Shown: in pieces, positions 6,224 through 11,277 of the stretch
Layout: every line of letters begins with the position of its first letter
How positions within the stretch are numbered: position 1 is the stretch's first letter
NCBI GenBank assembly: GCA_026397675.1
Contig: JAPLUH010000468.1
Coordinates: 1-11,277 of the forward strand
DNA from: Verrucomicrobiota bacterium
GTDB lineage: Bacteria; Verrucomicrobiota; Verrucomicrobiia; Limisphaerales; UBA9464
Reading direction: 5' to 3'
Length of the DNA stretch: 11,277 nt
Notes under the pieces: generated by a model
The model's database searches: none
What the model was told of the DNA's origin: nothing
The model's input: only the letters and a program-made list of their open reading frames with translations
Program-made: the position numbers and the translations under genes

Positions 6224-7416
6224 GCCGAAGGGGATTTCGCAGTGGACCCCATTAGCCGCAGCACGGCAAGCAGTCCGGCCAAGAGGGCGATGGTGGCACA
6301 GGCCAAATAGGGAGCGGGAAGCCACAGGTCGTAGAGGGTTGTGGCGACAGTCGGCCCAAGGACGCGGGCAAGGGTGCCGGCGCTTTGGGCCACTCCGAGA
6401 GTGGTTCCTTGTTCATCGGCAGGGCTGAGCTGTGAAATCAGGCCCATCGTGGGAGCGCGGTTGATGCCCGAACCGATCGCAAAGACCGCGAGGGCCGCAA
6501 GCATCGTGGGCAACGAGTTGGCCAAGGGCATGAGCACTAGGCTGACCGCGACCACGATGAGGCTGGCCCCAATTAGACGACGTTCGCCGAAGGATTTGAC
6601 CAGGCGCCCGATACCTCCGCCCTGAACCATGGCCGCCATGATGCCACAGAAAGCGAAGACGTAGCCGACATGTTCTTCGTCGAACCGCAGTTTGGCGTCG
6701 AGCAGCAGGGGGAGGGTGGATTCGAACGCCGTGAAGGCGAAGGTTCCAAGGAAGTAGATCCCGATTAAGAATCCGACCTCTTTCATGCCCAACACATGGC
6801 GGATTTGGGCAAAACGCGGACGCCGGATGGGCGGAGCAACGTCCTTCTTTCGGGTTTCCGGTAGAATGAAGCACCCCAGCAGAAAATTGATCGCACAAAT
6901 CACCGCAGCCACGGCACCAGGACCAGCCAGTCCAAAATGTTTAAATGCCTGTGACCCGATCACCGGCCCCAGAATGAAGCCCAAGCCAAAGGCCATACCA
7001 ATGAGTCCCATGCCTTTGGAGCGTTTATCGGGGGTCGTGACATCCGCAATGTAGGCTGAAGCCACGGATAAATTGGCGCCACAGATGCCTGCAAAGACGC
7101 GGGAACCGATTAGAATCCAGAAACCCGTGTCGCCGATATAACTGGCCGAGAGTCCGAAGAGTCCGTAGGCGATGATGGAGCCGAAGTTGCTCACCAGCAG
7201 CACTGGCCGGCGTCCGATCCGGTCGCTCAACTGTCCCCACCAGGGAGCGAAGACCAGCTGCATGAGCGAATAAACGCCCATGGCAGCGCCGATTTGCCAC
7301 CCTTGTGCGCCGTATCGCTCCGCGTATTTGGGGAGCAGTGGCAAGCAGATGCCGAATCCGATCAGATCGATGAAGACCGTCAGGAATATAACCAACAGGG
7401 GAGAACCAGACTTCAT
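6220..7416 (-). CDS. MFS transporter, DHA1/TetA-like
   Basis: The 398-residue protein has about twelve hydrophobic helices. Motif A is clear in the first inter-helix loop (G-Q-L-S-D-R-I-G-R-R-P-V-L-L, 61-74). An arginine in helix 4 (I-G-S-R-V-F-A-G, near 106) matches motif B. The antiporter motif C appears as G-L-G-F-I-L-G-P-V-I-G near 144-154. A degenerate second motif A (G-R-L-V-K-S-F-G-E-R-R) begins the second half. These place it in the drug:H+ antiporter-1/TetA-like group, which exports small molecules using the proton gradient. The substrate cannot be read from sequence, and tetracycline itself should not be assumed. ATG 7416 has no near Shine-Dalgarno. A 36-base leader with possible hairpins precedes it. 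It is coupled to the downstream PQQ-like gene by ATGA. Confidence 0.94.
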   Translation of the reverse strand: MKSGSPLLVIFLTVFIDLIGFGICLPLLPKYAERYGAQGWQIGAAMGVYSLMQLVFAPWWGQLSDRIGRRPVLLVSNFGSIIAYGLFGLSASYIGDTGFWILIGSRVFAGICGANLSVASAYIADVTTPDKRSKGMGLIGMAFGLGFILGPVIGSQAFKHFGLAGPGAVAAVICAINFLLGCFILPETRKKDVAPPIRRPRFAQIRHVLGMKEVGFLIGIYFLGTFAFTAFESTLPLLLDAKLRFDEEHVGYVFAFCGIMAAMVQGGGIGRLVKSFGERRLIGASLIVVAVSLVLMPLANSLPTMLAALAVFAIGSGINRAPTMGLISQLSPADEQGTTLGVAQSAGTLARVLGPTVATTLYDLWLPAPYLACATIALLAGLLAVLRLMGSTAKSPSA

Positions 7417-7451
7417 GTTGTGTCGGCAGTCTGGATCCTCTCCACGGCCAT

Positions 7452-7491
7452 CGGCAACCGTCGATTGCCGGGTTTACCGGATGCGATCGAC
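7452..7491 (-). promoter_or_regulatory. Two overlapping inverted repeats in the leader of the MFS gene
   Basis: Inverted repeat A is CGGCAA (7452-7457), 7-base loop, TTGCCG (7465-7470). Repeat B is GTCGAT (7460-7465) with ATCGAC (7486-7491), enclosing CCGG (7468-7471) and CCGG (7477-7480). A and B share bases 7460-7470, so only one can form in RNA. They lie between the ferredoxin stop and the MFS start. No T-run follows either, so a simple terminator is not supported. Chance structure in GC-rich DNA is possible. Confidence 0.25.
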
Positions 7492-7505
7492 GAGGACAGG
7501 ACCGA

Positions 7506-7793
7506 CTAGTGGCCCGCCCGCAAGGTGCATTGACCCTTGATCAATCGAACACAGCAGGTCAGGCGGAAACGCTCGGGGTCTTTGTTCCACTGATCGAGGA
7601 CGTCCAACTCTTCGTCGGTCGGCGGCGAGAGGTTCTCCATGCCGGAGACGACCTCGGCGGCACAAGTGCCACAGGAGCAACTGAAACAGCCGGCCTCCAT
7701 TTCGACTCCGGCCAACTCGCCGGCTTCAACGAGCAACTCTCCATCGGGGACTTCGGCAGACTTCTGGGTGGGCAGAATAGTGATCGTGGCCAT
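7506..7793 (-). CDS. [2Fe-2S] ferredoxin (plant-type), Cys-rich
   Basis: The 95-residue product is a small cytoplasmic electron carrier. It opens with beta strands (I-T-I-L-P ... A-E-V-P-D-G-E-L-L-V-E-A) and has the cluster loop A-G-C-F-S-C-S-C-G-T-C. Cys36, Cys41 and Cys44 form the plant-type C-x4-C-x2-C set, and the fourth ligand is in R-L-T-C-C (Cys80). S-P-P-T-D-E-E-L-D-V-L, a helix before the last ligand, is typical of the family. There are seven cysteines in all: Cys39, Cys81 and Cys89 are extra, and Cys39 sits within the cluster loop. ATG 7793 gives the normal family length; upstream in-frame codons would be non-homologous extension. A promoter-like sequence precedes it. Its redox partner is not in the window. 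Position between DUF1501 and the MFS gene does not reveal one. Confidence 0.94.
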   Translation of the reverse strand: MATITILPTQKSAEVPDGELLVEAGELAGVEMEAGCFSCSCGTCAAEVVSGMENLSPPTDEELDVLDQWNKDPERFRLTCCVRLIKGQCTLRAGH

Positions 7794-7819
7794 GGCGTTC
7801 GAAAAAAAGGACGGGCGGA

Positions 7820-7847
7820 GCAATAGCGGCGCGCGGGCCGAAGTCAA
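7820..7847 (-). promoter_or_regulatory. Candidate sigma-70 type promoter for the ferredoxin
   Basis: On the minus strand TTGACT (7842-7847, five of six to TTGACA), a 16-base spacer and TATTGC (7820-7825, three of six to TATAAT) lie 26 bases before ATG 7793. The spacer is GC-rich and the -10 is poor, so confidence is low, but it is the best candidate in the 94-base gap. Confidence 0.3.
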
Positions 7848-7849
7848 CC

Positions 7850-7864
7850 TTGGGAGATTCCCAA
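7850..7864. repeat. 15-base inverted repeat next to the candidate ferredoxin promoter
   Basis: TTGGGA-GAT-TCCCAA (perfect 6-base arms, 3-base spacer) lies between the DUF1501 stop and the candidate -35 of the ferredoxin gene, two bases upstream of it in the minus-strand direction. It could be a regulator binding site or a short hairpin ending the DUF1501 transcript; there is no T-run directly after it. Confidence 0.4.
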
Positions 7865-7887
7865 TGCGCCAAACTGGGCCCAATTTT

Positions 7888-9312
7888 TCAGGCGAGAATC
7901 CCTTGGATCACCTCGCCGTGGACATCGGTCAGACGTCGTTGGATACCGTTGTGGTAGAAGGTGAGTTTTTCGTGATCGATGCCCAATAGGTGGAGGAGGG
8001 TCGCGTGAAAATCCGGAACGGTTACTCGATTCTCGCCCACCGAATAGCCGATCTCATCGGAGGATCCATACCGGTGCCACGGCCGGATTCCCGCTCCGGC
8101 TAAGAAACTGGTGAACGCAATGGGATGATGGTCGCGACCCGAGGCGCCGACGCCCTGAGTGACAGGACTCCGGCCGAACTCCGTGGACCAGACAAATAGG
8201 GTGTCCTCCAGCATGCCTCGCTGCTTGAGATCCTGGATGAGCGCCGCGACCGGGCGATCCATCGTGGCCGCCTGGGTGTCGTGATTCTCACGGAGGTTTT
8301 CATGGCCATCCCAATTGATTCGCGGACTTCCAAACGCGCCGCCATTGATGATTTGCACGAAACGCACGCCCCGTTCCAGGAGTCGACGGGCCATCAGGCA
8401 GTTGCGGGCGAATCCTTTGTTGGTGGGATCATCGAGGCCGTACAACCGGCGAGTGGCTTCGCTTTCACCCGTCATCCGGGTTGCTTCAGGAATGCTGACC
8501 TGCATCCGGGCCGCCAACTCATACGATCGCAGGCGGGCGGCAAAGGCGCGGTCACCGGGATGGGCCGAGGCAAACTCACCGTTGATGCGATTGAGCATTT
8601 GTAAATCAGCCAACCGAGCCTCGGGCGAAACGGAGGCCGGAGTCTCCAGGTCCACAATCGGTTCTTGGGACTGAGTGCGGAACGGAACTCCTTGATGGTT
8701 GGCCGGTAAGAAACCCGACGTCCAATTAATGGATCCACCGGCCGGTAATCCGCGCGGGTCAGGCAGCACCACGAAGGCGGGCAAGTTCTCATTCTCGGAA
8801 CCCAGTCCATAGCTCAGCCAAGCTCCCATGCAGGGAAAACCATTGAGCGTGAAGCCACTGTTCATCTGGAAGGTCGCTGGCGTGTGGTTGTTGCTCTTGG
8901 CGAACATCGAATGGATGAAGCACAAGTCATCGGCACAACCTGCCAAGTTGGGTAGCAGATCGCTGACCCAGGCCCCGCTCTGACCGCGCTGACGAAACGG
9001 GTAGACGCTCTTCATCAGCTTCCCAGGCTGACCAAAGAACCCGAGATTCTCGCCTCGACCCTTGAGTTCGGTGCCGTGGAGACGTTCCAACTCAGGCTTA
9101 TAGTCGAAGGTGTCGAGGTGGCTCACACCGCCGCAGCAGAACACTTGCACGATTCTCTTGGCACGGGGGCGGTGGTGCACAGTGGGCACCACGGAGGGAG
9201 CACCCAACGCACGGTCACGCGCCAAAAGCCAAGCCAGCGCAATGTTACCGAGGCCGCCCACACTGCTGGAGAGGAAGTGGCGACGGTTCAGCAGTTTGGT
9301 ATCAGCGGACAT
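7888..9312 (-). CDS. DUF1501 family protein with Tat signal
   Basis: The 474-residue product belongs to DUF1501, an alkaline-phosphatase/sulfatase-like superfamily very common in Planctomycetes and Verrucomicrobia and of undefined function. A twin-arginine motif N-R-R-H-F-L (9-14), followed by a hydrophobic segment and A-L-G-A-P, indicates Tat export to the periplasm or cell surface. Family landmarks are G-G-V-S-H-L-D-T-F-D near 61-70, S-N-N-H-T-P-A-T near 140-147, W-D-G-H-E-N-L (334-340), W-S-T-E-F-G-R-S-P (375-383) and G-R-D-H-H-P near 392-397. The conserved His and Asp residues suggest metal binding, as in sulfatases, but no catalytic nucleophile can be assigned. ATG 9312 overlaps the end of the PSD1 gene by 11 bases; a TTG six bases earlier is less likely. 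The PSD1-DUF1501 pair is a conserved arrangement. Confidence 0.97.
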   Translation of the reverse strand: MSADTKLLNRRHFLSSSVGGLGNIALAWLLARDRALGAPSVVPTVHHRPRAKRIVQVFCCGGVSHLDTFDYKPELERLHGTELKGRGENLGFFGQPGKLMKSVYPFRQRGQSGAWVSDLLPNLAGCADDLCFIHSMFAKSNNHTPATFQMNSGFTLNGFPCMGAWLSYGLGSENENLPAFVVLPDPRGLPAGGSINWTSGFLPANHQGVPFRTQSQEPIVDLETPASVSPEARLADLQMLNRINGEFASAHPGDRAFAARLRSYELAARMQVSIPEATRMTGESEATRRLYGLDDPTNKGFARNCLMARRLLERGVRFVQIINGGAFGSPRINWDGHENLRENHDTQAATMDRPVAALIQDLKQRGMLEDTLFVWSTEFGRSPVTQGVGASGRDHHPIAFTSFLAGAGIRPWHRYGSSDEIGYSVGENRVTVPDFHATLLHLLGIDHEKLTFYHNGIQRRLTDVHGEVIQGILA

Positions 9313-11277
9313 AAACAAACTCGGTGGTGTTCAGTAGCACCCAGGCGACATGGGGCAATCCCCGCTCTCGAAGTGTTCGGCGAGCCATTTGAGATTCTTC
9401 CAAGCCAGGGCTCCGACCCAAGGCCAGTTTCCAGAGCACGGTGATGGCTTCATCGGGCGCGTTGGCTGTCAGAGTGAGCGCCCGATGGGCCAGTTGATCG
9501 GCCTGACGCTGGACGAAGGCACTGTTCATGAGTCCCAACGCTTGCAACGGCGTAGTCGTTACGCCACGGCGCGGAGTCCTCACCGATGGGTCCGGACAAT
9601 CTAAGGCATCCAGAAGCGGTTCTTTACCCGAGTTGATGTTCATTCGATACACCGTGCGACGGTTGAACTCTGGAGTCCCTCGATCGACCAGATGGTAGAA
9701 TGTAGCACCATACTCACTGGTTGTGAACGGACGGAAACTCGGCCCTCCGACTTGAAAATTAAGCTCACCGCTGACCGCCAGCATGGCATCCCGGATCGTC
9801 TCACCTTCAAGGCGTCGGGGCGGAAAGCGCCAGAGAAACACCGCGTCGGCATCCGTCGCCAAACCATCGCTGCGGGCCTCGGAAGACTGTTGGTAGGTTT
9901 CCGAAGAAACGATGAGCCGGTGCAGCGCTTTTCGGCTCCAACCGCGTGCAATGAACTCGCTGGCCAACCAATCGAGCAATTCCGGATGACTGGGCTTGGT
10001 TCCGCTTCGTCCTAGATCGCTGGGGGTGCCCACCAATCCCTGGCCGAAGTGATATCCCCAGATTCGGTTTACCAAAACTCGGGCGGGCAGGGGATTGCGC
10101 GGATCGGCCAACCAATAGGCAAAGCGCCGACGGCGATCGGCCTCCGGGGCATCCGGAGCCAAGCCCAGGTCCTTGGGCAGCGAACCGAGCGCGGATAAAC
10201 CCGACGGGCTCACGATGTCTCCCGGCGATTTCACATCACCGCGCCGCAGGATCCGTGTTGGCGCCGGTTGCTCGCGACGGCCCGCGTATACGAGGCCGGC
10301 CGGCTTTTCCTCGGCCTGCAATCGACGCTGGGCTGCTTGGAGGCGTTGCCGGGCCTCATCCCGCTCCCGACGATCTTGGGCTGTCAGGTGCGCCAGCGCG
10401 TCGGTCAGCGAGGGCCCGCCGCCGCCCTCCCGGAAGACGGCCTGTACTTCGAGTGGACTGAGGGCCCGATCATGGAGGGCCGCCTGCCGGACGGCACCGG
10501 TCAGCCACGGTTTGCCGCCGTTCTCATGACGACGGCCGATGGCGATCCGGGCATTCCCTGCGAGGAAGGTCACCAAGGCGGGAACCTCATACGGTTCTCC
10601 ATACGGTTGACCATTGCGATAGAGGGCTACCTTTCGGTCTGCAGAATACACCGCCGCCATGTGGACCCAGCCACCCAGGGCCTCGGATTCTTCCGGGGCT
10701 TGGAGATCACGGGTCCGCTGGAATCCCTCGCTGCCGGCGGTCCATTTGCGGGGCTGCCGTTCGCCGAAGACGATCGCATCGAAAACCTGGCCGTCGGCCC
10801 GCTCAAGTGAAACGGCTGCGCCACCCCCTTGCTGGAGGTCGGAGAGACGAACCCAGACGCTCAGAGTCTTTTCGCGAATATCCCGAGTCAGGGGCATCGA
10901 CTGGAAGTAGGCCTCGGGCTTCGGGAGTTCCAAGACGCCCGCAGTCATTTGAGCACTGCCATGGAGTTGACCGGTCACCTCAGCTGCATCGAAGTGGGCG
11001 AAGTTCCACTGAAATCGAGGCAGGGGTGCGATCGGTGTGGAGGTGACCGTGCGCGGAATGCGGGCGATCCCCCGGGCCTCGATGGACGCGATCCGGTTGA
11101 CTTCGGATTGAATTTCGCGACGTCCCTGTTCCTTGCGCTGTTCGCGCACACGGAGATCTTCAGAGCCTTCGACGGATCGATCGCCATGACGAACCCCGTC
11201 GAAGACCGCCTTGACGCGGTAGTAGTCACCAATGGGTATGGGGTCAAACTTGTGATCGTGGCAGCGAGCGCAATTGA
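9302..11277 (-). CDS. PSD1 domain protein, DUF1549 end + LamG-like + DUF1553 (partial, 5' end outside window)
   Basis: The visible 657 residues run from the right edge to the TGA at 9302-9304. The first residues, N-C-A-R-C-H-D-H-K-F-D-P-I-P, are the conserved end motif of DUF1549; they include C-x-x-C-H, and D-Y-Y follows. About residues 90-284 form a LamG-like concanavalin domain (K-T-L-S-V-W-V-R, A-L-Y-R-N-G-Q-P-Y-G, I-A-I-G-R). A charged helix lies near 294-324, then V-Y-A-G, the Q-P-A-P-T-R-I-L-R-R-G-D segment and DUF1553 (about 382-655: L-V-N-R-I-W-G-Y-H-F-G-Q-G, P-R-R-G-V-T-T-T-P-L-Q-A-L). Full-length relatives carry an N-terminal planctomycete cytochrome c domain and a signal peptide; neither is visible. 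An internal GTG at 11149 looks like a start but is not: the frame and family motif continue to the edge. Function is unknown; it co-occurs with DUF1501. Confidence 0.97.
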   Translation of the reverse strand, partial: NCARCHDHKFDPIPIGDYYRVKAVFDGVRHGDRSVEGSEDLRVREQRKEQGRREIQSEVNRIASIEARGIARIPRTVTSTPIAPLPRFQWNFAHFDAAEVTGQLHGSAQMTAGVLELPKPEAYFQSMPLTRDIREKTLSVWVRLSDLQQGGGAAVSLERADGQVFDAIVFGERQPRKWTAGSEGFQRTRDLQAPEESEALGGWVHMAAVYSADRKVALYRNGQPYGEPYEVPALVTFLAGNARIAIGRRHENGGKPWLTGAVRQAALHDRALSPLEVQAVFREGGGGPSLTDALAHLTAQDRRERDEARQRLQAAQRRLQAEEKPAGLVYAGRREQPAPTRILRRGDVKSPGDIVSPSGLSALGSLPKDLGLAPDAPEADRRRRFAYWLADPRNPLPARVLVNRIWGYHFGQGLVGTPSDLGRSGTKPSHPELLDWLASEFIARGWSRKALHRLIVSSETYQQSSEARSDGLATDADAVFLWRFPPRRLEGETIRDAMLAVSGELNFQVGGPSFRPFTTSEYGATFYHLVDRGTPEFNRRTVYRMNINSGKEPLLDALDCPDPSVRTPRRGVTTTPLQALGLMNSAFVQRQADQLAHRALTLTANAPDEAITVLWKLALGRSPGLEESQMARRTLRERGLPHVAWVLLNTTEFVYVR

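Noticed and set aside
10268..10810. 180-residue plus-strand open frame
   Set aside because: Lies wholly inside the PSD1 gene on the opposite strand, whose family motifs are clear; no recognisable domain in the plus-strand product.
11149..11149. GTG as the start of the PSD1 gene
   Set aside because: The same frame continues upstream to the window edge through the conserved C-A-R-C-H-D-H-K-F-D-P motif, so the gene is partial, not a short version.
3981..11277. Defence or mobile island on the minus strand
   Set aside because: No integrase, transposase, repeats, tRNA or nuclease/helicase genes are visible; gene content is ordinary for the group.

Overview
The window reads as chromosomal DNA from a flagellated bacterium of the Planctomycetota-Verrucomicrobiota group. 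Verrucomicrobiota is the better guess. The paired PSD1 (DUF1549/LamG/DUF1553) and DUF1501 genes and the secreted PQQ-like propeller that begins W-P-E-F-R-G-P are hallmarks of that group. Most genes lack a clear Shine-Dalgarno sequence. The phylum call is inference from gene content, not from a marker gene.

Left part, plus strand (1-3949): the end of a flagellar late-assembly cluster. A partial small protein with a Cys-rich tail (ends 149) is followed by fliD (filament cap). Next come a lipoprotein translationally coupled to fliD, an 85-residue protein with a weak resemblance to FlgM, fliS (flagellin chaperone) and a FliT/FlgN-like chaperone. The junctions fliD/lipoprotein (ATGA) and fliS/fliT-like (TGATG) overlap. 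A possible FliA (sigma-28)-type promoter and the only strong Shine-Dalgarno of the cluster sit in front of the 85-residue gene, so it may start a second transcription unit.

Right part, minus strand (3981-11277): eight co-oriented genes, read from right to left. They are PSD1 (5' end outside the window), DUF1501 with a Tat signal (11-base overlap), a 2Fe-2S ferredoxin, a 12-helix MFS exporter-like permease, and a secreted PQQ-like beta-propeller coupled to it by ATGA. Three small DsrE-superfamily-like proteins follow, resembling a compact DsrEFH/TusDCB set. The flagellar and minus-strand clusters converge with only 31 bases between stop codons.

The flagellar genes build and regulate the filament. 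PSD1 and DUF1501 form the familiar co-occurring pair of unknown function, probably exported. The DsrE-like trio probably handles protein-bound sulfur in the cytoplasm. No RNA gene, CRISPR array, insertion sequence or gene-free stretch over 100 bases was seen. The least explained parts are the fliD-coupled lipoprotein, the FlgM-like gene with its possible sigma-28 promoter, and the reduced DsrH-like third member of the DsrE set.
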